Numbered from the stretch's first letter, positions 25,600-35,480 are shown. The stretch is DNA of 64,000 nt from Tamlana sp. 2_MG-2023 (GCF_030548465.1 NZ_JAUOSF010000002.1:372001-436000); one strand, 5' to 3'. Numbers and translations are program-made. The notes: a model not told the origin generated them from the letters alone.

Positions 25600-28500
25600 A
25601 TGAGTGTTAAATATAATTTTATAGATAATAAACCTATTGGAAAAGATTTATTTGAAGGAAAGTCTCAAGAAAGAATAGCAAATGTTATAATTGATATTGT
25701 CAAAGATAATAAATTTAAGGTTATTGGAATTGATGGTGGTTGGGGAACAGGAAAAAGTAATTTGGTAAAAATAGTAGATGACCAATTACCTAACCATAAA
25801 TTCTTTGTATATGATGTTTGGGGACATCAAGAAGATGAACAAAGAAAAGCAATCTTAGTTGAGTTAACAGACTTTATTACAGATACGAAAAAACCTCTAG
25901 TTGCAAATAAAAATGAATGGAAAGATAAATTAAAAAAGCTTTTAGCTAAAGAAAAAGAAGTAACCACAATAAATAGACCTTATTTAAGTGTTGGGTTTAT
26001 TCTTTCACTATTAGCGATTATTTATATACCTACAATAAACACTTTTATTAGAAAAAGTAATGGTTTTGAAAGTTTAGAAAAAGATTGGTGGAGAATTCTT
26101 GTAATCTTACTTCCTATTTTACTCGTAGTTATTATTTATTTTTGGAAAGTTGGATATCATCTTTTTGTTAGAAATGAAAAATGGTCTTCTTTTAAAATTG
26201 CTATGGAACAAACTTTCCAAGTATATACAAATAAGCAAGAAGAAGAAACCAAGATTGAAACAATTTCGGAAAACCAACCATCTGTTAGAGAATTCCGAAA
26301 ATGGATGAAAGATATTGATAAAGATTTAAAGGGTAATAAATTAGTACTCGTATTCGATAATTTTGATAGGCTACCTAAAAAACATATACTAAGTATTTGG
26401 TCTGTAATACACGTTTTCTTTGCAGAGACAGAATATGAAAACATTAAAATAATTATTCCATTTGATAGAATACATATAAAAAATGCGTTTAAGGATTTAA
26501 ATGGTGAAGCAAAGGATTATGCAAATGATTACATTAATAAGACGTTTGATATAGTTTATAGAGTAGCTCCACCAATATTATCTAGCTGGAAAGTTTTCTT
26601 TAAAGATAATTGGAAAACGGCTTTCCTAGATTTTAATGAGACCGAATATATAAAAACAGAACAAGCGTATGAAATTTTCAGACCTGATATTACTCCAAGA
26701 GAAATAATAGCTTTTATCAATGAAGTTGTTTCTATAAAATTATTAGATGATTCTATTCCTGACAGATATATTGCAGTATTTGTTTTGAACGAAGAGGAAA
26801 TTATTCAAAACCCGTTAAAAGCTGTGACTGACTTGAGTTATCTAAAAGGCATGGAGTATCTTTTTATCGATGATGGAGATTTTCAGAAATACATTACTGC
26901 ACTTGCATATCAAATTGAACCCGATAACTCGTTAGAAATAGTTTATAGAAAACAATTAAAAGATAGTTTAGCAAATGGTGATGAAGTAATATTAAAAGAG
27001 CTTTCAAAGACTAAAGTTTTCAGTAGAATATTGAAACCAATTATTGATGATATTGAAGATTTTAATAAACCAATTGAAACTTTAAAATTTATTGATGATG
27101 ACTCATTAATTTCTGAATTAGAACTACAAGATATTTGGAACGATATTTATTTAAAAATAGACAGCTCAAAATTTATTCCAGGTGAGTTAGAAGACTATAA
27201 ATTTACATTGTTGGATAAAATAAATGATGAGCATAAATCAAATTGGTTAAAAATAATTGTTAATCAATTATATACTTCTGATGAGGCATTTAACACAGCA
27301 AATTTTTCCGAAAGTATCGATAAGTTAGATAACTTTAGCAAAGAAAAAAATATTGACGTTGATGTTTTTTCTCATTTGAAAGTTAAAAGCGTAACTATTG
27401 AACAGTTAAAGTTATTAATTGATAAAAAAGAAGGCAAGTTTGAGAAATACAAAATTAATTGTTTAAAAGCAAACATAGAAAAGTATCTAACATCAATTAC
27501 CGTAACTAATTTAGATGAAGCAAATTTTATTAATCATCTTAAAAATAAAACAGAATTCTCAAAATTCCACGAATTATTAAAAACATTTGTACCAAGTAAT
27601 GCTGCTAACTCAAATATTTTAAAAGAAATCTATAGACTTTTAAAGGCAACATCTAATGAACCTATTCCAAACATATTAACGGACGCACAAGTTTATACAT
27701 TAATGAATGGGGCAAAAATAGGGGATGACTTCTATAGTGATTTGGCATGTATGAGGATATTATTTAATTCTTCAAGTCATCCTAGTTATGCTGCAGTTTA
27801 CAATAAAGCCTTAGACTCTGAGGATACTGAATTTCACAAAAAAGTTTCTGATAAGATTGAACACTATATTAGTCTAAAAGATTTACTAATAAATTCAATT
27901 CGTTTTCAAAACAACCTGATTAAAGCCATTATTCCTTTGATACTAAGCAAGAATAATGAAAACAGAATTTTTGATAGTAAAATGATAATTAAAAAACTAA
28001 TTGATATATGCAATGCAAACGAAATTGAAACTGAAACATTATTTCGAGAAATTGATAAACATAAACTTGAAGAATATGATTTTGAATTTGCATTTGGTTT
28101 AAGTATTGAATTTTATAGAGCAGCAAAAGAAAGTAATTCAATAATAGCTAATCAAATTATTCAAATTTTTATTAAACATTTCAAAAATGCTAATGCCGAA
28201 GATTGGTCTGCAGCATTTGAAAATTTAAGTGGTAAACAAATTGAAATATTGCAGATTATTGAATTTAAAGATTGGAATAGTTTTGCTCTCGAGAAATTTA
28301 AAAGCAAATTAGTTCAAATAGTGAGCGATTCTGATAATGAAAATTTGGATAAAATTTTACCTTTAACTGCAAGTTTTGAAGATTCAGGAACAAACCTTGT
28401 TAATACATTTAAAGATTTAAGAGATTTATTCATAAAGAATAATAATATCTCTAAAGAGCACTTTATTAACTTCATTGAATTATTAATTAAATATGGGTCA

Positions 28501-28755
28501 TTAGTTGACCGGTCTGCTGATGTTTTAAGAACACTTTTCAAAACTGAATTCCTAGATGATGAAAATTGTGTTAAATTAATGGCATCTCAAAGTAAGGAAA
28601 TTAAAGCCTTAATTGATAAAGTTAAAAAATCTGAATCAAGTGATTTTATAAATGGAATTAAGGATAGAGGAACTATTAAAATCATTGAGGAATTAGCAAA
28701 TTCGCTAAGCATCAAAATCCCTAAACCTAAGGCCGACGATAAAGAAAAAGAGTAA
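25600..28755 (+). CDS. KAP family P-loop NTPase, membrane-linked
   Basis: 1051 residues. Walker A GGWGTGKS is at 46-53 and Walker B KLVLVFDNFDR at 247-257. Two hydrophobic helices (about 128-149 and 163-186) are inserted between them, the defining trait of KAP NTPases. The remaining ~650 residues are helical, very Lys/Glu/Asp/Asn-rich and unassigned. KAP proteins include PifA, which excludes phage T7, and many lie in defence islands. The gene looks more AT-rich than its neighbours, is alone, and is bracketed by homologous repeats (25145-25241, 29135-29227, 29255-29366), suggesting transfer. A phage-defence role is an inference. Confidence 0.82.
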   Translation: MSVKYNFIDNKPIGKDLFEGKSQERIANVIIDIVKDNKFKVIGIDGGWGTGKSNLVKIVDDQLPNHKFFVYDVWGHQEDEQRKAILVELTDFITDTKKPLVANKNEWKDKLKKLLAKEKEVTTINRPYLSVGFILSLLAIIYIPTINTFIRKSNGFESLEKDWWRILVILLPILLVVIIYFWKVGYHLFVRNEKWSSFKIAMEQTFQVYTNKQEEETKIETISENQPSVREFRKWMKDIDKDLKGNKLVLVFDNFDRLPKKHILSIWSVIHVFFAETEYENIKIIIPFDRIHIKNAFKDLNGEAKDYANDYINKTFDIVYRVAPPILSSWKVFFKDNWKTAFLDFNETEYIKTEQAYEIFRPDITPREIIAFINEVVSIKLLDDSIPDRYIAVFVLNEEEIIQNPLKAVTDLSYLKGMEYLFIDDGDFQKYITALAYQIEPDNSLEIVYRKQLKDSLANGDEVILKELSKTKVFSRILKPIIDDIEDFNKPIETLKFIDDDSLISELELQDIWNDIYLKIDSSKFIPGELEDYKFTLLDKINDEHKSNWLKIIVNQLYTSDEAFNTANFSESIDKLDNFSKEKNIDVDVFSHLKVKSVTIEQLKLLIDKKEGKFEKYKINCLKANIEKYLTSITVTNLDEANFINHLKNKTEFSKFHELLKTFVPSNAANSNILKEIYRLLKATSNEPIPNILTDAQVYTLMNGAKIGDDFYSDLACMRILFNSSSHPSYAAVYNKALDSEDTEFHKKVSDKIEHYISLKDLLINSIRFQNNLIKAIIPLILSKNNENRIFDSKMIIKKLIDICNANEIETETLFREIDKHKLEEYDFEFAFGLSIEFYRAAKESNSIIANQIIQIFIKHFKNANAEDWSAAFENLSGKQIEILQIIEFKDWNSFALEKFKSKLVQIVSDSDNENLDKILPLTASFEDSGTNLVNTFKDLRDLFIKNNNISKEHFINFIELLIKYGSLVDRSADVLRTLFKTEFLDDENCVKLMASQSKEIKALIDKVKKSESSDFINGIKDRGTIKIIEELANSLSIKIPKPKADDKEKE

Positions 28756-29134
28756 GTATTCGAATTTATTATGTAAAATAGAATCTCGATGTTATACTTG
28801 GCCTCATAAAATTTTGGCCAAAACAATAGGAGAAATGAGCCGTTAATTGTTTCCAAAATTATATGCAGCCTTGAATTTTTGCTTCTTTTGTTTCAAGACA
28901 CTATTTTAAAGAATTGATTGAATATCAGTTTTTAAAATACTTTATAATGAAACATTAAAAAAAGATTAATTGAAGCTCAAAATATAACAAGTGCATAGAA
29001 TTTTATTTTTTTAAAATTTATGCTCTTGTGGCAAGCTTACGAGAATCGTCTAAAAAATAATTTCTTTATCCTAATACAGAATATCAAAATTATGAAAATA
29101 TGGTTTTTTATGATTTTTCTTAAGTAACCCGCGG

Positions 29135-29227
29135 AATAAGCTTGACATAAATTATTATCGATATAAAACACTAACGTGTAGTAGAATCTATAATTATATC
29201 AATATCGTTAAAAGCGCTATTACGCTA
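29135..29227. repeat. Long repeat, copy R1 (diverged)
   Basis: Begins AATAAGCTTGACATAAATTA and ends GCTATTACGCTAT. It shares the start, the middle ATCTATAATTATATCAA and the end with copy R2, with several differences. It is preceded by ACCCGC, as is R2. Confidence 0.65.
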
Positions 29228-29254
29228 TAGAAACTTCTCATTCAAGAAACCCGC

Positions 29255-29366
29255 AATAAGCTTGACATAATTACTATCGATATAAGTCTAAAGACATTAT
29301 ATCTGCAATTATGTCAAATAGCCCCAAAAAGGGCTATTACGCGTATTGCTGTGAATTGTACTATAA
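29255..29366. repeat. Long repeat, copy R2
   Basis: The most complete copy. It contains a perfect inverted repeat TTGACATAATT (29262-29272)/AATTATGTCAA (29307-29317) and a hairpin AATAGCCC (29317-29324)/GGGCTATT (29331-29338), then GTGAATTGTACTATAA, matching the end of copy L. Confidence 0.7.
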
Positions 29367-29433
29367 TTTATATTATGTAAAATAGAAATTCTCAACACAC
29401 ACTCTAGTATTTAATTTTCACATTTAAATCATT

Positions 29434-30633
29434 CTACAACGAAATATCCCACTGCACTCTAAAACGCCATCCGTCAGAAGGTTCTATATGGCTACTTGCT
29501 TGTATTTGAAAATACGTGAATTCTGTAGTGAGTTTATTTCTATGACCATTAAAAAACCAGTTAAAGGCTAAACCAAATTCTTCTTCAAGGTCTTTCTTAA
29601 AATCTACATTCGGATTGTATGAACCGAATCGTCCTGCAACTTCCAACGGTTCTGGAACGAAACCAAAAATATTAGAGAAAAAATAACCGGCTTGCACATA
29701 CATACCTCTCAAATCAGTTTCTGCATCATTAACGTTATCAAAAATTCTTTTATGATGCAACTCACTTTGCCATGAAAAGCCTTTATACTTAAACGCCGTT
29801 TCAATCAAGCCTTGATTTATGGTGTATTGACCGGAAACTCCATCTTGAAAACCTTCTAATTGTCCGCCACCAGATTGTGAAAATCGCGTATAAGGACTCG
29901 TGTTAGTCGCTGCAGCAAAAGCAATTAATGCCTCAGGCTTTGTAACATGTTCTAAATCTGATCCCGACATAGAAACTTCTCTTCCTAAGAAATTCCACTG
30001 TAAGCGTCCTACATACAAGAGTTTGTTATCGTCATTTTCAGTCGAGCCACGCCCCGTTCCAGTTAATAATGATAAATGATAGGTTAAATCTGCTGGAGAT
30101 TCCTCAAAAAGGCGTCCGTAAAAAGAAATACCTTGCTGGCGATCCAAGGTAAATGGCCTGTTTATTATCGAACGATCCACCATTTGTTGTTTTCCTGAGG
30201 AAATCACACGCTCTCTGCTGTAATAAGTTTTCCATTGTCCGACTTTAATATTAAAACCCTTCCATTTTTCAAACATCAACCTGAAATCCAACAGATTAGA
30301 TTGCGATAACTCATACTCAAAATAATACTTTAAATCTGGCGTAAAAGCATGACCTCCAATTTTTAAACGCGCTCGGTTAATTTTAAAAACCGTATTACTG
30401 GTAGGATAAATATCATCAAATGTTAAGGGATCTTGGTCACCAGGCGTTGCAAAACGAAATTGCAAACGCGATTCTATATGCAGTAAATGCTTGTTATCTG
30501 AAGTTTTAAATTGAAAGCCTTTATCGGTATATTTTATATCGATTTTCGGCATTGTTGTAGAATCTTTTTTAATCTCCTGTGCTACAATCTTACCCGCAAA
30601 TAAAATTAAAAGAAACATTATTAAATTCTTCAT
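29434..30633 (-). CDS. Phosphate-selective porin O/P-like outer-membrane protein
   Basis: 399 residues from the ATG at 30633, which starts a signal peptide ending KIVAQ; an ATG at 30660 would add nine residues. The barrel shows OprP/OprO-type features: HIESRLQFRF at the first strand, NRARLKIGGHAFTPDLKYYFEYE, then KVGQWKTYYSRERVISSGKQQMVDRSI and, late, GRFGSYNPNVD. It is a passive channel of the outer membrane; phosphate preference is only the family name. It is divergent from the DedA gene. Confidence 0.85.
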   Translation of the reverse strand: MKNLIMFLLILFAGKIVAQEIKKDSTTMPKIDIKYTDKGFQFKTSDNKHLLHIESRLQFRFATPGDQDPLTFDDIYPTSNTVFKINRARLKIGGHAFTPDLKYYFEYELSQSNLLDFRLMFEKWKGFNIKVGQWKTYYSRERVISSGKQQMVDRSIINRPFTLDRQQGISFYGRLFEESPADLTYHLSLLTGTGRGSTENDDNKLLYVGRLQWNFLGREVSMSGSDLEHVTKPEALIAFAAATNTSPYTRFSQSGGGQLEGFQDGVSGQYTINQGLIETAFKYKGFSWQSELHHKRIFDNVNDAETDLRGMYVQAGYFFSNIFGFVPEPLEVAGRFGSYNPNVDFKKDLEEEFGLAFNWFFNGHRNKLTTEFTYFQIQASSHIEPSDGWRFRVQWDISL

Positions 30634-30800
30634 TCCAAGTACCGAAAATTTTGCAGTCATAAACCTTATAATTAACTGTAAATTTATACTTAATGATCGA
30701 AATATTCAAATTTGATTTTTAATTAAGAAAACTGAAATATTTTAACAAAAAATACGCATAAATCTAACATTATAATTTATGTAATTATTAGAGTTAGCAG

Positions 30801-30808
30801 TATATTTG
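30801..30808 (+). promoter_or_regulatory. -7 element of the dedA-DUF3817-mscS operon
   Basis: TATATTTG, an exact TAnnTTTG match 16 bases before the ATG. Confidence 0.6.
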
Positions 30809-30824
30809 CACTTTAATTTTAAGC

Positions 30825-31442
30825 ATGAAAGACAGTCAAAAATCTAAAAGCGAAAAATCACGGTTAGAGCTATTACATCAGTATTATAGCTACACGGGGT
30901 TCTATAGTTTTGTGTGGCAAGCTGTTAAAAAGGCTTTGCCCTACATTATTGGAGTTGTTGTTTTGGTTTATGTTATAAATCATTTTTTTGATATTAATGA
31001 AGCATTAACTGAAATGACAGAAATACTTCCTGCTTGGGGTGTATTGAGTTTTTTCTTTGTTTCTGAAACACTTCTCGGACTTATTCCACCAGAAATTTTT
31101 ATTGCGTGGTCAGGTAAAATGCACAGTCCGTGGTTTTTCTTAAGCCTGTTAGCGGTTTTATCTTATGCAGGAGGGCTTCTAGCCTATTGGATGGGACGTA
31201 CCATTACTAAAATCCCGTCGGTACACCGTTACCTAGAAGAAAAAATGGAAAAACAGCTGAAAAACTCTAGAAAATGGGGAGGGTTTCTAATCGTAGTTGG
31301 CGCCCTATTACCACTACCCTTTTCAATTTCTTGTATCGCGGCAGGTATTATTAAGTTTCCTTTTAGAGCCGTGATGCTTTACGGATCATTACGTTTATTA
31401 CGATTTGTAATTTACGGATTGGTTATTTTTCATGCGCTGTAA
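30825..31442 (+). CDS. DedA/VTT-domain membrane protein
   Basis: 205 residues with about five hydrophobic segments. The VTT pattern is seen in GLIPPEIFIAWSGKM, LLAYWMGRTI and GGFLIVVGALLPLPFSISCIAAG. DedA-family proteins move lipids, for example undecaprenyl phosphate or phosphatidylethanolamine, across the inner membrane. It heads an operon with a DUF3817 protein and a MscS channel, all cell-envelope proteins. Confidence 0.8.
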   Translation: MKDSQKSKSEKSRLELLHQYYSYTGFYSFVWQAVKKALPYIIGVVVLVYVINHFFDINEALTEMTEILPAWGVLSFFFVSETLLGLIPPEIFIAWSGKMHSPWFFLSLLAVLSYAGGLLAYWMGRTITKIPSVHRYLEEKMEKQLKNSRKWGGFLIVVGALLPLPFSISCIAAGIIKFPFRAVMLYGSLRLLRFVIYGLVIFHAL

Positions 31443-31499
31443 ATCCTTTAAAATCAGTTGTAACTAAATCGTTAAATTAACTTTATAAAGCAGAAAATT

Positions 31500-31796
31500 A
31501 TGTTTTCATCCATTAATATTTTTAGACTTATTGCCCTTTTAGAAGGTATTTCATATATTTTGTTGTTATTCATAGCAACGCCAATTAAATACTTGGCCAA
31601 CGATCCGCAATACGTTAAAATGCTTGGTATGCCTCATGGTTTGCTATTTGTTGCTTACGTAGCTATGGCTTTTATGTTTAAAAAAGAATTTGCTTGGAAC
31701 ACCAAACAATTCTTTACCGTTTTAATTGCTTCGGTCATTCCATTTGGAACTTTTTATATTGACAAGGTGTACTTGAAAAAATTAAAAACGAACTAA
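31500..31796 (+). CDS. DUF3817 membrane protein
   Basis: 98 residues with three hydrophobic helices. RLIALLEGISYILLLFIATP and MPHGLLFVAYVAMAF match the DUF3817 pattern; it ends KVYLKKLKTN in the cytoplasm. Function unknown. It lies 57 bases after dedA and four bases before mscS. Confidence 0.8.
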   Translation: MFSSINIFRLIALLEGISYILLLFIATPIKYLANDPQYVKMLGMPHGLLFVAYVAMAFMFKKEFAWNTKQFFTVLIASVIPFGTFYIDKVYLKKLKTN

Positions 31797-31800
31797 AAAA

Positions 31801-33048
31801 ATGAACAGCTTAAAACAGTGCTTTTTTGATTACTTAATTTCTGTAGGGCTAGATGAAAGTATTGCTCAATATCTAAATGCTTTTGTGTTTTTCTTGGGCT
31901 TGCTCATTGTTATTTTTTTGATAGACTTTATCATAAAAAAAATAATCCTTCAAGCTTTTGCTCAATTATCTAGTCGTACTAAAACCAATTTTGATGATTT
32001 ATTAATCGCCAATAAAGTACCACGAAACATTGCGCATATCATCCCTTTTATCATTGCCTTAAAATTTATTCCCGATATTTTTGAAGATTTCCCCGATTTT
32101 GAAATCATGGTAGAAAAAGGCTTGCAAGTCTTTGCTATTTTATTAACTCTTTGGGTGGTTAGAAGTTTACTAAATACATTAAAGGATTATTTAAAAACCT
32201 TACCACGATTAAAAGACAAGCCTATAGATAGTTACATTCAAGTCTTTATGATTTTCGCATGGACTGTTGGTGTGTTTTCAGCAATTGCGATTATGACTGG
32301 GATTCCATTCATCAACTTTATTACGGGTATGGGAGCAATTTCAGCCGTGGTACTTTTGGTTTTTAAGGATACGATTCTTGGTTTTGTAGCAAGTATTCAA
32401 GTAGCCATTAACGATATGGTGCGTATTGGAGATTGGATTACCTTTGAAAAATATGGAGCCGATGGTGATGTGATTGAAATTAATTTGGCCACAGTAAAAG
32501 TTCAGAACTTTGATAAAACCATTACTACGATTCCACCGTATGCCTTGATTTCTGATTCTTTTAAGAACTGGCGCGGTATGACCACTTCTGAAGGCCGACG
32601 AATTAAGCGTGCTTTATTGATTAAGCAAGATGGTGTTAAATATTTATCGGAAGCTGAAATAGCAGATTTAAAGAAAATTCAGCTATTAACTGATTATTTA
32701 GAAAACCGTCAAGCGGATATTGATAACTATAATAATACACACAACATTGATAAAAGCTTACTGTTAAACGGTAGAAACCTAACGAACTTAGGTGTTTTCA
32801 GAAAGTATATCGATTCGTATTTGAATAATCATTCTGCAGTCAATAAAGACATGATGATTATGGCCAGACAATTAGCGCCTACAACACAGGGTATTCCATT
32901 AGAAATTTATGCTTTTAGTAGCGATAAACGCTGGGCTAACTACGAATATATCATGTCTGATATCTTTGATCACCTCATAGCCGCACTACCCTATTTCGGA
33001 TTAGAAATTTTTGAATTGCCTAGTCATTCAAGTTTCAACATCAAGTAA
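31801..33048 (+). CDS. MscS family mechanosensitive channel (YbdG/MscM-like)
   Basis: 415 residues. N-terminal helices, then a conserved pore helix and beta-domain: FITGMGAISAVVLLVFKDTILGFVASIQVAINDMVRIGDWI followed by GDVIEINLATVKVQNFDKTITTIPPYALI. A long C-terminal region resembles E. coli YbdG. The channel releases solutes on osmotic downshock. It is the last gene of the dedA operon. Confidence 0.9.
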   Translation: MNSLKQCFFDYLISVGLDESIAQYLNAFVFFLGLLIVIFLIDFIIKKIILQAFAQLSSRTKTNFDDLLIANKVPRNIAHIIPFIIALKFIPDIFEDFPDFEIMVEKGLQVFAILLTLWVVRSLLNTLKDYLKTLPRLKDKPIDSYIQVFMIFAWTVGVFSAIAIMTGIPFINFITGMGAISAVVLLVFKDTILGFVASIQVAINDMVRIGDWITFEKYGADGDVIEINLATVKVQNFDKTITTIPPYALISDSFKNWRGMTTSEGRRIKRALLIKQDGVKYLSEAEIADLKKIQLLTDYLENRQADIDNYNNTHNIDKSLLLNGRNLTNLGVFRKYIDSYLNNHSAVNKDMMIMARQLAPTTQGIPLEIYAFSSDKRWANYEYIMSDIFDHLIAALPYFGLEIFELPSHSSFNIK

Positions 33049-33224
33049 TTAAACTTATAAATGGTGCGTCAGGCAGAATTCGTTTCAGCAGCTCACTATT
33101 TAATAATTATGGTTCATTAAAACAGTATTGCAATACATGTTTTAACCTAATGTATAAAACACTTTTCTTTAATTCAGAAGTCTAAAAACTAATGCTTATT
33201 TTCACATTTTAAAGACCAAGTATC

Positions 33225-34238
33225 ATGCAAATAAACGACAAATCAGGAGTTAAAAGCTACCAAGCGGATTCAAAGCGCTATGACACGATGACTTATAAGC
33301 GTTCTGGGAAAAGTGGTGTGCTGCTACCAGCACTATCTATCGGTTTGTGGCATAATTTCGGATTTGTAGATAATCTTCAAAAAGGAAGAGAAATTCTAAG
33401 AACAGCATTCGATTTAGGAATAACGCACTTCGATCTCGCTAACAACTATGGTCCGCCATATGGTTCTGCAGAAGAAAACTTTGGAACCATTTTTAAAAAC
33501 GATTTCAAAGCTTACAGAGATGAATTGTTTATTGCTACAAAAGCAGGTTATGATATGTGGCCTGGCCCTTATGGGAATTTAGGCTCTCGAAAATACCTAA
33601 TTTCGAGTTTAGACCAAAGTTTGAAACGTATGGGTTTAGATTATGTTGACATATTCTACCACCACAGACCAGATCCTGATACTCCTTTGGAGGAAACCAT
33701 GGGGGCTTTAGCTGATATTGTTCGTCAAGGAAAAGCATTATATGTTGGTATTTCAAATTACCAACCCGAAGAAACTCAAAAAGCAGCCGAGCTTTTAAAA
33801 GAATTAAAAGTACCTTTTATATTACATCAAGCCCGCTATTCCATGTTAGATCGTTGGGTTGAAGATGGTTTATTAAAAACCTTGGAAGATAATGGTGTGG
33901 GGTGTATTGCTTTTTCACCATTAGCACAAGGCATGCTTACAGATAAATATATCAACGGGATTCCAGAAGGATCTAGAGCTGCTAAAGATCTAACCTATTT
34001 AAATGAAGATATGGTGTCAACTAATCTGGACAAAATTCAAAAGCTTAATGCTATTGCACAAAACAGAGGGCAGAAACTTTCGGAAATGGTTATCGCATGG
34101 ATTTTAAGACAACCACAAGTGGCTTCTGTTTTAGTTGGAGCTAGTTCTGCTAGTCAATTAAAAGAAAATGCTAAAGCTTTGGATAATTTGAATTTTACTA
34201 GCGATGAGTTGAATTTGATAGAGAAAATAATTGCCTAA
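33225..34238 (+). CDS. YghZ-like aldo/keto reductase
   Basis: 337 residues, similar in layout to E. coli YghZ/GprA (L-glyceraldehyde 3-phosphate reductase, methylglyoxal detoxification). SKRYDTMTYKRSGKSGVLLPALSIGLWHNFG, the active-site DLANNYGPPYGSAEENFG with catalytic Tyr, and the late AWILRQPQVASVLVGASSASQL are all typical. NADPH-dependent and cytoplasmic. Monocistronic. Confidence 0.88.
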   Translation: MQINDKSGVKSYQADSKRYDTMTYKRSGKSGVLLPALSIGLWHNFGFVDNLQKGREILRTAFDLGITHFDLANNYGPPYGSAEENFGTIFKNDFKAYRDELFIATKAGYDMWPGPYGNLGSRKYLISSLDQSLKRMGLDYVDIFYHHRPDPDTPLEETMGALADIVRQGKALYVGISNYQPEETQKAAELLKELKVPFILHQARYSMLDRWVEDGLLKTLEDNGVGCIAFSPLAQGMLTDKYINGIPEGSRAAKDLTYLNEDMVSTNLDKIQKLNAIAQNRGQKLSEMVIAWILRQPQVASVLVGASSASQLKENAKALDNLNFTSDELNLIEKIIA

Positions 34239-34271
34239 ACTTTAGTCTAAGCGGATATTGTTGTCAGTCAA

Positions 34272-34937
34272 TTACTCTTTAAAAACAATGATGGTAGCCT
34301 TTACACCGGTCGCTAGGTTCCATTGGTTGTGTGTTACAACAGCACCCGTATCATCAACCACTCTAAATTCTGCAGTATTAGGTCCAGATTCGCCTTGATT
34401 TAAAGCTACAAAATCAATTTTATTAATTCCTGGCATTAAATCCAATTTAAAGCCTTTAAACGAGTTTGTTAAAAACACACGAGCATGAACTACGTCGTCG
34501 TTAACACGCACTTGAATGACGTCACCATCCATATAACCATGATCACGATAAACGACATTTACGAACAAAGCACTGCTTTTAAAATCTCCTAAAAATTGAT
34601 CAACTGTACTACCGTTTCTCATTTCCATTTCTTCTTTACTAAGCTTTAAATGGTCTAGAGTTTTATTAATTTTATCGGCATACAACTCACCTGGATCACC
34701 AAATTCTTCATCTGAAAACATAGAAAATTCTTTTTTCGGAAATGGTAAATTTGGTGTTGGTTTAGGAAGATTTAAATCAGGTTCAGCCTTAATATCAGGC
34801 GTTTGAGGTTTTAAATCGGCAGTATCTTTCGGTGCTTCAACAGCAGGTATGCTAAAAGATTTATTTCTACTATCTATTTGAGCATAAGTAGATAGCGAAA
34901 ATAAAATCATAAAAAGATATACGATATAAGATTTCAT
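34272..34937 (-). CDS. Exported protein of unknown function
   Basis: 221 residues from the ATG at 34937, which begins a signal peptide (MKSYIVYLFMILFSLSTYAQ); the frame reaches 35024 but the extra 29 residues are not signal-like. A Pro/Asp/Lys-rich linker (residues 20-75, PKPTPNLPFPKK) precedes a compact C-terminal domain (VNVVYRDHGYMDGDVIQVRVNDDVVHARVFL, LMPGINKIDFVALNQGESGPNTAEF) that looks beta-rich. No named family recognised. Confidence 0.65.
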   Translation of the reverse strand: MKSYIVYLFMILFSLSTYAQIDSRNKSFSIPAVEAPKDTADLKPQTPDIKAEPDLNLPKPTPNLPFPKKEFSMFSDEEFGDPGELYADKINKTLDHLKLSKEEMEMRNGSTVDQFLGDFKSSALFVNVVYRDHGYMDGDVIQVRVNDDVVHARVFLTNSFKGFKLDLMPGINKIDFVALNQGESGPNTAEFRVVDDTGAVVTHNQWNLATGVKATIIVFKE

Positions 34938-35069
34938 TAATCTTTTCTTTTTTTTTGTTTGAATTGAGGCATTATTACTGACAAAGATATTTTTTTCTTT
35001 GAAACACAGAAGCCCCAAGTTCATATTTAGTAGATGTTTAACAATTGTTTTGGTTGCTCACTCTTGCGC

Positions 35070-35480
35070 TTACTCCTCCTTTTCTACGGCATATTCAATA
35101 CAAACCGTTCTTCTACCCCATTGTATTGCGGCTTCCACATCTAACCCCATATAAATATCAATATGATTTTTCCATCGCGAATGCATTTTGTCTTTTACAA
35201 TATAATTCCCTTCTAGTCCTTCAATTTTAACAAGCGTATTATACTTTAATTCATTCTTTAATAAATCACGAGACACCGCAATATACTTTTGTCCAGGCTG
35301 CAATTCATCACCAAAGGCAGTAAGAACCGGATTAGTATTAGTTTGATTTGTAACCGAATTATAGGCTGAAGCTTTCACTGTTTTTGATATCCAGATATAC
35401 GGGTCTTCAACCTGTTCAACCTGTTGATTTATTTTACAGTAAAAAATAATGAATAAAAGAATTAAAGTTGATAGTCTCAA
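35070..35480 (-). CDS. 3D-domain lipoprotein
   Basis: 136 residues. No ATG fits: the frame opens with TTG at 35480, and an upstream in-frame stop is close. A signal with a lipobox-like IIFYC precedes the domain. VKASAYNSV, LTAFGDELQPGQKYIAVSRDLL and VKDKMHSRWKNHIDIYMG, with its three acidic residues, match the 3D domain, a double-psi barrel found in MltA-type lytic transglycosylases and stationary-phase muramidases. It may act on peptidoglycan. Confidence 0.75.
   Translation of the reverse strand: MRLSTLILLFIIFYCKINQQVEQVEDPYIWISKTVKASAYNSVTNQTNTNPVLTAFGDELQPGQKYIAVSRDLLKNELKYNTLVKIEGLEGNYIVKDKMHSRWKNHIDIYMGLDVEAAIQWGRRTVCIEYAVEKEE

Larger units (their letters stand above)
28756..29433. other. 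Non-coding region behind the KAP gene
   Basis: No open frame worth calling. It contains TATTATGTAAAATAGAA twice in direct orientation (28767-28783 and 29371-29387) and two long repeat copies (29135-29227, 29255-29366). The direct repeat encloses about 590 bases, as if a segment had been inserted or duplicated. Confidence 0.5.
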
